Below, one piece after another: positions 15,074 to 21,852 of a DNA stretch of 35,026 nt. This stretch comes from Candidatus Epulonipiscium sp. (GTDB taxonomy: Bacteria; Bacillota; Clostridia; Lachnospirales; Defluviitaleaceae): the NCBI GenBank assembly GCA_012518815.1, contig JAAYRK010000087.1:1-35026 (forward strand), read 5' to 3'. The notes below the pieces were generated by a model, which had not been told where the DNA came from, did no database searches, and saw nothing but the letters and a program-made list of their open reading frames with translations. Within the stretch, counting starts at the first letter, position 1, and every line of letters starts with the position of its first letter. A program made the translations under genes and the position numbers.

Positions 15074-16030
15074 TTATAATAATTTAAGCAAATCCATAGA
15101 AATATTTTTGTATTTATTATTCGAAAGTTTTTCTATGGTAACTATAGCTTTTTTTATAAATTTTTCTTTTAATTTTTTCGTTTTTTCTAATGCCTTAGTT
15201 TGCCTTACCAATTGTATGACTTTTGATATTTCTTCGTTTGTTATATCAGCTTTTTTATATAGTAGATTTTTAATTTGGGGACATACTTTCTTATCCTCTA
15301 AGGCATATAATAAAGGAAGGGTATATATTCCTTGCCTGATATCATTGCCAATGGGTTTTCCTTCTATTTCTTCGCTTGAAACATAATCTAAAAGATCATC
15401 ATAAATTTGAAATGCCATTCCAAAATAAGCAGCAAATTTCCCTAAGGTATTTAAAGTTTCTCTTTTGCATTTACTTTCATAGGCTCCTGTTAAAATACTC
15501 ATTATAAATAATACAGCTGTTTTTCTATAAATTCTTTTTAAATAATCTAAAACTGTCACATCCATATTATATTTTATTTCATATTGGTCTATTTCACCTT
15601 CACAAATTGTCTTAAAGCCATGAGCAATTTTATTTAAATGTTCATAATGCATTTTATCTGACAATATGGTAAATGCTTTGGTAAACAGATAGTCTCCTAC
15701 ATAAACAGCCATGTCTTCTCCCCATTTTTCCTGAACTGTTACCCTACCTCTTCTTAATTTAGAGTCATCAATTATATCGTCATGAACAAGAGTAGCTGTA
15801 TGAAGAAGTTCCATAGAGGCTGCTAAGGGAATAATCTTACTTTCATCATAGTTGCCAAACTTAGCTCCTAAAATTACAAAGGCTGGCCTTAATCTTTTAC
15901 CACCTGCTTCTATTAATTCCAAACAAATATCTGTTAGTAACTTTTTCCTGGAAGGAATGGCTTCTTTCATATAGTTTTCTACTTTTATTAGCTCATTTTG
16001 TATCTCAGGATATGCTTGCCATAAGCCCAT
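15074..16030 (-). CDS. polyprenyl diphosphate synthase (HepT/DmkB-like)
   Basis: 318 residues, a complete trans-isoprenyl diphosphate synthase. It adds isopentenyl units to an allylic diphosphate to make the side chain of (demethyl)menaquinone or a similar lipid. GGKRLRP (43-49) binds substrate. The first Asp-rich motif is D84-D-I-I-D88 and the second is Y210-D-D-L-L-D215. Residues before the first motif are small (HTATLV), which favours a long chain such as C35. It follows the EetB-like gene by 16 bases. In the Listeria EET locus the matching gene is dmkB. No prenyltransferase (dmkA/menA) is visible in the window, so the acceptor ring is unknown. Confidence 0.92.
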   Translation of the reverse strand: MGLWQAYPEIQNELIKVENYMKEAIPSRKKLLTDICLELIEAGGKRLRPAFVILGAKFGNYDESKIIPLAASMELLHTATLVHDDIIDDSKLRRGRVTVQEKWGEDMAVYVGDYLFTKAFTILSDKMHYEHLNKIAHGFKTICEGEIDQYEIKYNMDVTVLDYLKRIYRKTAVLFIMSILTGAYESKCKRETLNTLGKFAAYFGMAFQIYDDLLDYVSSEEIEGKPIGNDIRQGIYTLPLLYALEDKKVCPQIKNLLYKKADITNEEISKVIQLVRQTKALEKTKKLKEKFIKKAIVTIEKLSNNKYKNISMDLLKLL

Positions 16031-16046
16031 TATTAATCGTCCCTTC

Positions 16047-16553
16047 TTAGTTCTTTAGCCAATTTTGTGCTTTAAAATGATTATGGAGAAAATTAACAGC
16101 TACTCCAACAAAAAAACCTGTTACTACAGCTGAAACAAGAAGAACTGGTAAATAAATATAAATTTTAAAGTCTTGTATATATATTGCGGCTACAAAAAGC
16201 TGCCCTATGTTATGAAATATTGCACCACAAATACTTATAGAAGATATTCCTATAGCATCTTTAAAATACTTATATAATAAAATCATTACAATATTGCTAA
16301 GAAGTCCCCCTGTAATACTAAATAAAAAAGTAGAAAGACTTCCTCCATACATTGAACTTATTATAGTTCTTAATATAACTACTATTAGTGTTTCCTTCCA
16401 ACCTAATATTAACAAAGTAAATAAAGAAATAATATTGGCTAGTCCCAATTTTATTCCTGGAAAAAGAACTGGGATTTGACCTTCAATAATATGTATTATA
16501 ACTGCAATCCCTACCAATAAAGATAAAAAAACCATTTTTTTAGTCTTATTCAT
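16047..16553 (-). CDS. Gx-transporter family membrane protein (heptaprenyl diphosphate synthase component I/EetB-like)
   Basis: 168 residues, almost all hydrophobic, with about five membrane helices. It matches the COG4769-type family: FPGIKLGLANIISLFTLLILG near the N-terminus, a GGSLSTFLFSITGGLLSN loop, and FHNIGQLFVAA. The family is often annotated as component I of heptaprenyl diphosphate synthase because of its position, but it looks like an S-component-type membrane protein. In Listeria the corresponding gene, eetB, is needed for extracellular electron transfer. It lies between the EetA-like and DmkB-like genes with gaps of 18 and 16 bases, so all belong to one operon. Confidence 0.88.
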   Translation of the reverse strand: MNKTKKMVFLSLLVGIAVIIHIIEGQIPVLFPGIKLGLANIISLFTLLILGWKETLIVVILRTIISSMYGGSLSTFLFSITGGLLSNIVMILLYKYFKDAIGISSISICGAIFHNIGQLFVAAIYIQDFKIYIYLPVLLVSAVVTGFFVGVAVNFLHNHFKAQNWLKN

Positions 16554-16571
16554 TATATCACCATTCTGAGA

Positions 16572-16955
16572 TTAATATGAAAGTTCATCAAGATTTTCTT
16601 TCTCACCTTCTATTTTTATTAGAATATTATGAGGCATACATACTGCTATATCTCCTGGTTTAGACAACCATCCTGTATTAACACAAACCAAATCAGGACA
16701 ATTGGCCTCACTAAAACGAATTCTTCCATTCTCAATTCTAACCCTGTTATAATGCCATTCTTCATCATGTATAAGCCATTCCATAGGCTCCTTGATACTA
16801 TCTAAGTCAAATTCTTCTATGACTTCTTGATTTTTAATAACCTTAGCTTTTAACGCTTTTCCTTTATTAGCATTTCTATATATTAAAACAAATAAAGAAC
16901 TAACTACTAACAAAGAAAGTACAATTATTATAACTATCTTGTCGCCCTTTTTCAT
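16572..16955 (-). CDS. NusG domain II protein, membrane-anchored (EetA-like)
   Basis: 127 residues. One membrane helix (about 7-26) is followed by an extracytoplasmic NusG_II domain (about 35-125). It has the conserved cysteine pattern C86-P-D-L-V-C91 and C106-M-P-H109-N. Such proteins travel with Gx-transporter, ApbE and FMN-binding genes. In the Listeria EET locus the equivalent is eetA, thought to help pass electrons from membrane quinol to surface flavoprotein; this is an assignment by family and context. The three cysteines and one histidine could bind a metal or carry redox chemistry, which is speculative. The gap to apbE is 11 bases. Confidence 0.88.
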   Translation of the reverse strand: MKKGDKIVIIIVLSLLVVSSLFVLIYRNANKGKALKAKVIKNQEVIEEFDLDSIKEPMEWLIHDEEWHYNRVRIENGRIRFSEANCPDLVCVNTGWLSKPGDIAVCMPHNILIKIEGEKENLDELSY

Positions 16956-16966
16956 CTTATTTCCCC

Positions 16967-18025
16967 TTAATTATTTTTTTCAATTAAATCAAATTTTGGA
17001 TTAGTTAATTTAAAACTATCTTTAAGTCCTGCTGTAATATATACTTTATTATCATCTGTTATTATGACTGCCTCTACATTTTCCATCTTTTCTATTAAAC
17101 TTAATCCTTTTTCTAATCCCATTACATATAAAGATGTTGATAGGGCATCTGCATCAATAGAACTATCTGATACAATAGTACTACTAATGATTCCTTCTTC
17201 TGCAGGATAACCTGTTTTAGGATTCATAATATGATGATATTTCTTGCCATCTTCAATAAAATACCTTTCATAATTACCAGAGGTCACCACAGCCCTATCT
17301 TTTATTTCTATAATAGCTAGATGACTACCCCTTTCATCTAAGGGATTTTGAATTCCTATTCTCCATGGACTTCCATCAAGCTTAGTTCCTATAGTAACTA
17401 CATTCCCACCTAAATTAACAAAGGCAGTATCAATCCCATTATTTGTTAATATTCTTTTCACTTCATCTCCAGCATAACCCTTTGCAATTGCTCCTAAATC
17501 TATAGCCTGACCTTTATTTCTAAGCTTAACAGACAAATTTTTTTCATCTAATAATAAATCTTCATAATTAATTAAACTAAGAAGGGAATCTATTTCTTCC
17601 TTCTTTGGAATTCTTGCATCTTTTGTTCCTATCCCCCACAGCTTTACAAGAGGCTCTACAGTAAGATCAAAAGCTCCTTCTGATAGTTTACTATACTCAC
17701 TGGATTTCTGTATAACAAAAAAAGTGTCAGGACTAACATTAACAAAATCTATCCCTGCATTTTGATTAATGCTGATTACTTCACTTTTTTCTTTGTTTAT
17801 AGTCATTTTTTCTTCAATTTCCCTAATCCGCCATATTGATTCATCTATAGCTTTTTTGGCTTTTTTACTATCTTCATCATATATTTTAAATTCAATGATA
17901 GTACCAAGGGCAAAAATTTCTTCTTGTATTATATTTTCATTTTCTTTATTGCCTTTATTATTGCAAGATAAAAGTGTAGTTATTATAATTATAAGTATAG
18001 TCACAAAAATCATGCTTTTTTTCAT
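16967..18025 (-). CDS. apbE: FAD:protein FMN transferase, ApbE lipoprotein (FmnB-like)
   Basis: 352 residues. The signal peptide ends in the lipobox LLSC (C21), placing the enzyme outside the membrane. It moves FMN from FAD to a Thr or Ser of partner proteins using Mg2+. Family marks are ALGT (39-42), DLGAIAKGYAGD (177-188), LGGN (205-208), SGNYER (249-254), HIMNPKTGYP (265-274) and the metal-binding D291-A-D-A-L-S-T. It is the first gene of an operon with the EetA-, EetB-, DmkB- and PdaB-like genes. The FMN-binding lipoprotein encoded just upstream (18201-18650) carries the expected target motif and is the obvious substrate. A promoter (18060-18089) and a dyad over the start of transcription suggest regulation. 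Confidence 0.95.
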   Translation of the reverse strand: MKKSMIFVTILIIIITTLLSCNNKGNKENENIIQEEIFALGTIIEFKIYDEDSKKAKKAIDESIWRIREIEEKMTINKEKSEVISINQNAGIDFVNVSPDTFFVIQKSSEYSKLSEGAFDLTVEPLVKLWGIGTKDARIPKKEEIDSLLSLINYEDLLLDEKNLSVKLRNKGQAIDLGAIAKGYAGDEVKRILTNNGIDTAFVNLGGNVVTIGTKLDGSPWRIGIQNPLDERGSHLAIIEIKDRAVVTSGNYERYFIEDGKKYHHIMNPKTGYPAEEGIISSTIVSDSSIDADALSTSLYVMGLEKGLSLIEKMENVEAVIITDDNKVYITAGLKDSFKLTNPKFDLIEKNN

Positions 18026-18038
18026 TTTTTCACCAACT

Positions 18039-18060
18039 TATGTAAGTATGTTATTACATA
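18039..18060 (-). repeat. inverted repeat at the apbE transcription start (possible operator)
   Basis: Perfect seven-base arms TATGTAA and TTACATA with an eight-base spacer, directly downstream of the -10 element. The sequence does not match Fnr or Rex consensus sites that I know. Confidence 0.45.
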
Positions 18061-18089
18061 TTATATCGTTATTACTCAATAAATATCAA
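18060..18089 (-). promoter_or_regulatory. promoter of the apbE operon
   Basis: TTGATA, 18-base spacer, perfect TATAAT on the minus strand, 35 bases before the apbE ATG and downstream of the terminator at 18155-18181. It shows that apbE is transcribed apart from the FMN-binding lipoprotein gene. Confidence 0.65.
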
Positions 18090-18154
18090 TTATAATCATA
18101 TCTATATTTATAAGTCCTTAAAATATTTTAATATAAAAAACCTAACTTAAAATA

Positions 18155-18181
18155 AATTCCCCAAGCTTAACTTGGGGAATT
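18155..18181 (-). terminator. intrinsic terminator of the FMN-binding lipoprotein gene
   Basis: Perfect 11-base arms AATTCCCCAAG and CTTGGGGAATT with a five-base loop, followed by TTATTTTAAG on the minus strand. Confidence 0.8.
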
Positions 18182-18200
18182 AAATAAAACTTTAATTTAA

Positions 18201-18650
18201 TTATTTTGCTGTTTCTAATGCTTTATTAGCTATTGCTTTGAAACTGTTTGATGTGCTAGTTGCACCAGTAACAGTATCAACTGAATCTACAGCTTGTTTT
18301 TCAACAAGAGCTTCTTCAAGCTGAGGGATTGCTTCTGCTGGTCCAATTCCACTTTTGTCTTTCATATTTTGGTTATATTCTTCATTAGTCTCTTTAGAGT
18401 CACCATTTTCATTTACTTCATCATAATCAACTGTAGTAATTTTACCATCTTTAACTTCAATACTTATGACTGGCTTCCAGCCATGATCGTCAAAATCGTC
18501 TCCTTCAGCTGTATAAGTACCGTCTTTATAGGATACTTCTGTAGTTGTACCATCATTATCATTAGTTCCAGATTTATTTCCTGTATTACATCCTCCTAAT
18601 ACACTAAGAGATAAAGCTAAAACTAGACATAATACTATAATTTTTTTCAT
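18201..18650 (-). CDS. FMN-binding domain lipoprotein (PplA-like, single domain)
   Basis: 149 residues. The signal peptide ends in the lipobox VLGGC (C21), and a short Gly/Asn/Asp/Thr-rich linker (22-40) lifts one FMN_bind domain (about 40-149) off the membrane. The domain starts YKDGTYTAEG and ends with D125-T-V-T-G-A-T131-S, which fits the ApbE flavinylation motif; T131 is the predicted attachment point for FMN. In Listeria the surface flavoprotein PplA has two such domains; this one has only one. It should act as the outermost electron carrier, passing electrons to metals, free flavins or another acceptor. It has its own TTGACA promoter (18718-18746) and terminator and is probably made in excess over the operon. 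Confidence 0.92.
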   Translation of the reverse strand: MKKIIVLCLVLALSLSVLGGCNTGNKSGTNDNDGTTTEVSYKDGTYTAEGDDFDDHGWKPVISIEVKDGKITTVDYDEVNENGDSKETNEEYNQNMKDKSGIGPAEAIPQLEEALVEKQAVDSVDTVTGATSTSNSFKAIANKALETAK

Positions 18651-18717
18651 TATAAGCCTCCTCTTTTACTATAAAAATTTAATTTCTTACTAAAAGCATA
18701 AAAATTGATTACAGCAC

Positions 18718-18746
18718 ATTCTACTATAGGAAACTTTTTTTGTCAA
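18718..18746 (-). promoter_or_regulatory. strong promoter of the FMN-binding lipoprotein gene
   Basis: Perfect -35 TTGACA, 17-base spacer, TAGAAT on the minus strand, about 70 bases before the ATG. Confidence 0.75.
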
Positions 18747-18862
18747 AGGTCATATCACTCCATTTAGGAAAAATTTGAATGATTTATATTGTTTTTCTTT
18801 TGTATCCTTAGTATTCCTCTCAATTTTATTGGTTTAAATGGTATGCAATTAATAATAATTAT

Positions 18863-18870
18863 GATATACT
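18863..18870 (+). promoter_or_regulatory. extended -10 element for the Ndh2-like gene
   Basis: GATATACT, the end of a TGATATACT extended -10, about 100 bases before the ATG. The -35 position holds only a 3/6 match. Confidence 0.35.
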
Positions 18871-18969
18871 CACATTAATACTAATTTAAAAATATAATTT
18901 TTGATATGAATATCTTTATGATTAATATGTGTCAAAATGTTAATAATATACACTAAGGAGGCAAATTAT

Positions 18970-20730
18970 ATGAAGAAAAATAGTAAAAAAGTATTTATAC
19001 TTGGAGCTGGATATGGCGGAATTCAAGCAGCTCTTACATTACAAAAGAAAAAAAAGAAATCTGATAATATAGAGATTTATATCATAGATAAAAATCCATT
19101 CCACACTCTACTTACTGAACTCCATGAAGTAGCAGCTAATCGTATTGACGATAAAGGAGTAGTAGTATACTTAAAAGATATTTTCAAATATACTGATGTT
19201 AATATCATACAAGACTATATTACAAAAATAGACTTTGAAAAGCAGGAATTAATATCTGAAAAAGATAACTATGCCTACGATTATCTTATTATGGGAATCG
19301 GCAGTGAACCACAATTTTATGGAATAGAAGGTTTAGAAGAAAATGGCCTTACTCTTTGGTCTTATAAAGACGCCCTTAAAATAAAAGACCATATTATATC
19401 TATGTTTGATAAGGCTGCAAAAGAAAAGGATCCCGATATTAGAAAATCATATCTTACTTTTGCAGTAGTCGGCGGAGGATTTACTGGAACGGAAATGGTT
19501 GGTGAACTAGCTTTATGGGTTAAAGACTTAGCCGAAATTTATAATATTGATTTAAAAGAGATAAGACTTATGCTCATTGAAGCTCTACCTAAGATTCTTT
19601 CAATTATAGATGATTCTCTTATAAGTAAAGCTGTAAAATATCTTAAAAATAAATTATCTGTTGAGATTCTTACCGATAGCCCAATTACAAAAGTAAATAA
19701 AGATTCCTTTGTAATTAATAATAAAGAAACTATTAAATCTCATACTCTTATTTGGACTGGTGGTGTACAAGCTAATAACTGCCTTATAGAATTTGATTTA
19801 GAAAAAGGGAAAGGTCAAAGAGTCTGTGTAGATGAATATACAAAAACCCATTATGAAAATGTCTTTGCTATTGGAGATTTTGCATTATTTATGACAGAAG
19901 ATAATAAAGCCCTACCTGCTTTAGTTGAAACAGCCCTTGAAACAGGAAAATATGCAGCCAAAAATGTTTTAAACCTTGTACGTAATAAGGAATTAGAAAA
20001 AGCAGAACCTAAATTACACGGTATAATGGTTTCTGTAGGTAAAAACTATGCTGTTGCAGATATTATGGGAATTAAAATGTCAGGCTTACCTGCATTATTT
20101 ATGAAGCATATGGTTAATATCCATTATCTTTTTGGAATTGGTGGATTTGAGTTAATAGGAAAATACTTAAAAAATGAATTTTGGGGTGTTAAACATAAAA
20201 GAGGTATCATCCACAGACATATGGATAAGCTTTCTCCTACCTTTTTACTTGTGATTTTAAGACTTTATCTTGGTTATATGTGGCTAATGTCTGGTATAGA
20301 TAAGATAAACAATGACTGGCTTAAATATAACATGCTTGCTGGAAGTAATGCAGATGCAACTACTGGAGCATCCATTATGCAGCTTGTTTCCGAACACACC
20401 CCTGGATGGTATGCATGGATTGTAGATACTTTAATTATCCCAAATGCTATGCTCTTCCAAAAGCTTGTAATCATAACGGAAATTGGTCTTGGTTTAGCAT
20501 TTATTACAGGTACTTTTACATTCTTAGCTGCTCTTGTATCTATAGCTATGAATATTAACTTCTTACTATCTACAGGCCTTAATGATTTATGGTTCTTAAT
20601 TTCTTCCATACCTATGTTAGGTGGTGCCGGAAGGGCCTTTGGAGTGGATCATTATCTCATGCCTTATCTGATGAGACAATGGAGACATTTCGTTAGAAAA
20701 AGAAAAATCAAAATTAATCTATGGAAATAA
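18970..20730 (+). CDS. type II NADH dehydrogenase with C-terminal membrane domain (Ndh2-like)
   Basis: 586 residues from the ATG with AAGGAGG upstream; a longer frame from 18937 overlaps that SD. The first 400 residues are a two-dinucleotide-fold flavoprotein: FAD-binding GAGYGG (12-17), NADH-binding GGGFTG (168-173) and FAD-contacting FAIGD (299-303). It should move electrons from NADH to a membrane quinone without pumping protons. The C-terminal part (about 420-570) adds roughly four hydrophobic segments with RLYLGYMWLMSGIDKI, typical of DoxX-like domains. Ordinary NDH-2 (about 400 residues) lacks this extension, while the EET-specific Ndh2 of Listeria has a membrane extension of this sort. 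The gene points away from the other EET-like genes. A terminator at 20734-20757 closes the transcript. Confidence 0.9.
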   Translation: MKKNSKKVFILGAGYGGIQAALTLQKKKKKSDNIEIYIIDKNPFHTLLTELHEVAANRIDDKGVVVYLKDIFKYTDVNIIQDYITKIDFEKQELISEKDNYAYDYLIMGIGSEPQFYGIEGLEENGLTLWSYKDALKIKDHIISMFDKAAKEKDPDIRKSYLTFAVVGGGFTGTEMVGELALWVKDLAEIYNIDLKEIRLMLIEALPKILSIIDDSLISKAVKYLKNKLSVEILTDSPITKVNKDSFVINNKETIKSHTLIWTGGVQANNCLIEFDLEKGKGQRVCVDEYTKTHYENVFAIGDFALFMTEDNKALPALVETALETGKYAAKNVLNLVRNKELEKAEPKLHGIMVSVGKNYAVADIMGIKMSGLPALFMKHMVNIHYLFGIGGFELIGKYLKNEFWGVKHKRGIIHRHMDKLSPTFLLVILRLYLGYMWLMSGIDKINNDWLKYNMLAGSNADATTGASIMQLVSEHTPGWYAWIVDTLIIPNAMLFQKLVIITEIGLGLAFITGTFTFLAALVSIAMNINFLLSTGLNDLWFLISSIPMLGGAGRAFGVDHYLMPYLMRQWRHFVRKRKIKINLWK

Positions 20731-20733
20731 ACA

Positions 20734-20757
20734 AATCACCGGCTAGCCGGTGATTTT
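20734..20757 (+). terminator. intrinsic terminator of the Ndh2-like gene
   Basis: Perfect 10-base arms AATCACCGGC and GCCGGTGATT with a two-base centre, followed by Ts, directly after the stop codon. Confidence 0.8.
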
Positions 20758-20839
20758 GAATTTGTGGTAATATATAAATATAATAAATAAAAAGCTTTTA
20801 ATAGACATTAAGTATCAAATATTTAGATAGGAGCATATC

Positions 20840-21301
20840 ATGATTAACTTAAATATTTTAGATGTCAAAAAAGCTATGGATGAGCTTTTAAAAGGAAACC
20901 TTTTTGATGAGTTCGAAGTAAGAATTACTGAAGTACATACCTTTACAAAATTCCATATTGATGGCAGTTTAAATAAAGCTTTTCTAAATGATGAAGAAAA
21001 AAAATTATATAATCGGAATTTTGTCTTGTGGAAAGAAGTAAAACCTCATGTTTTTAATATTATCAAAGGAAAAAGGCCTCCTACATATTTAAAAATTGTA
21101 TTTTCTGCAGGTAAGGATATAGTTGTTGATTTTCCTTCTGAAATATCAGCTCTTTTTATTAATTTAATATATTCACAAGGAAATTTTTCCTGCACTAGTG
21201 GTATAGCATTAAATAGTTTTTCTTTAAATAAAGAAATTGAATATGAATGGGATAACTATGTTCACAATTTCTTTAAGAAAGCTAATATTTATGTAGAATA
21301 A
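20840..21301 (+). CDS. DUF5721-like protein of unknown function
   Basis: 153 residues with SD AGGAG. The sequence starts INLNILDVKKAMDELLKGNLFDEFEV, then has ITEVHTFTKFHIDGSLNK and WKEVKPHVFNIIKGKRPPTYLKIVF. This order (a helix, FxIDG, then WxExKPxxFxxIKGKRxP) is what I recall of the clostridial DUF5721 family, not checked by search. No signal peptide or membrane helix is seen, so it should be cytoplasmic. Only two bases separate its stop from that of the CBS gene on the other strand, with no terminator between, so the two transcripts probably overlap. No function can be given. Confidence 0.75.
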   Translation: MINLNILDVKKAMDELLKGNLFDEFEVRITEVHTFTKFHIDGSLNKAFLNDEEKKLYNRNFVLWKEVKPHVFNIIKGKRPPTYLKIVFSAGKDIVVDFPSEISALFINLIYSQGNFSCTSGIALNSFSLNKEIEYEWDNYVHNFFKKANIYVE

Positions 21302-21303
21302 GT

Positions 21304-21687
21304 TTATCTTTCTTTTTCAGACAGAAAATAATCTACAACATTTTCTATAGAAACCAGGCCAATAACCCTGCCTTGCTCTACTACAGGCATTCCTATGATA
21401 TTGTGCTGTCTTAACCTTTTAGCTGCTTCTCTTATTGATTCATCAGCCATAGCAGTTATAACGTCTTTACTCATGGCCCAATCTACAGGGCAAGCTTCGT
21501 AATGGCCTGTTGTACTTAAAAATCTATATATATCGGCTTTTACAATAAAACCTACAAGCATCTTATTTTCATCAACTACAGGAAGACCATTAACCTTTTT
21601 AGTCTCCATTATTGATAAGGTTTTTTCTAAAGTATCTTGAGGCATCACCATATAAAAAGTATCACTCATAATATCTTTAACTTTCAT
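21304..21687 (-). CDS. CBS-domain pair protein
   Basis: 127 residues from the ATG whose SD is GAGGTGG; a GTG three codons earlier lies inside the SD and was rejected. The protein is a tandem pair of CBS domains: VKDIMSDTFYMVMPQDTLEK to VGFIVKADIY, then CPVDWAMSKDVITAMADESIREAAKRL to VIGLVSIENVVDYFL. There is no attached enzyme or DNA-binding domain. CBS pairs bind adenosine nucleotides such as AMP, ATP or c-di-AMP and act as sensors; the partner is unknown. The cysteine insertion HYEACPVDWAM between the domains is common in clostridial members. It faces the DUF5721-like gene and diverges from htpG. Confidence 0.93.
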   Translation of the reverse strand: MKVKDIMSDTFYMVMPQDTLEKTLSIMETKKVNGLPVVDENKMLVGFIVKADIYRFLSTTGHYEACPVDWAMSKDVITAMADESIREAAKRLRQHNIIGMPVVEQGRVIGLVSIENVVDYFLSEKER

Positions 21688-21719
21688 ATCAACCACCTCT
21701 TTTAATTAATTTCACTTTC

Positions 21720-21728
21720 ATTATATCA
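21720..21728 (-). promoter_or_regulatory. extended -10 promoter for the CBS gene
   Basis: TGATATAAT on the minus strand. A 10-base direct repeat AAAGTATGAT occurs twice here, the second copy overlapping the -10. The -35 is poor. Confidence 0.5.
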
Positions 21729-21757
21729 TACTTTATTTAAAAATCATACTTTGTTGT

Positions 21758-21784
21758 TTGTCACTCACCAAGATAGAGTGCTAT
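21758..21784. promoter_or_regulatory. CIRCE-like HrcA operator upstream of htpG
   Basis: TTGTCACTC, nine bases, GAGTGCTAT. The CIRCE consensus is TTAGCACTC-N9-GAGTGCTAA; this site matches 7/9 and 8/9 with the exact spacer length. It ends seven bases before the -35 of htpG and lies between htpG and the divergent CBS gene. Confidence 0.65.
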
Positions 21785-21790
21785 TAATTC

Positions 21791-21818
21791 TTGACATTTA
21801 TTTTTTTCATGGTATAAG
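21791..21818 (+). promoter_or_regulatory. sigmaA promoter of htpG
   Basis: Perfect -35 TTGACA, 16-base spacer and TATAAG preceded by TGG (extended -10). Confidence 0.7.
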
Positions 21819-21852
21819 ATATTGTAAGAAAACAAAAGAAAGGAGATATGCT

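Larger units (their letters stand above)
18651..18969. other. divergent control region between the FMN-binding lipoprotein and Ndh2-like genes
   Basis: 319 bases with a minus-strand promoter for the lipoprotein (18718-18746) and an extended -10 element for the plus-strand gene (18863-18870). No strong shared palindrome was found by eye. No coding frame is supported. Confidence 0.5.
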
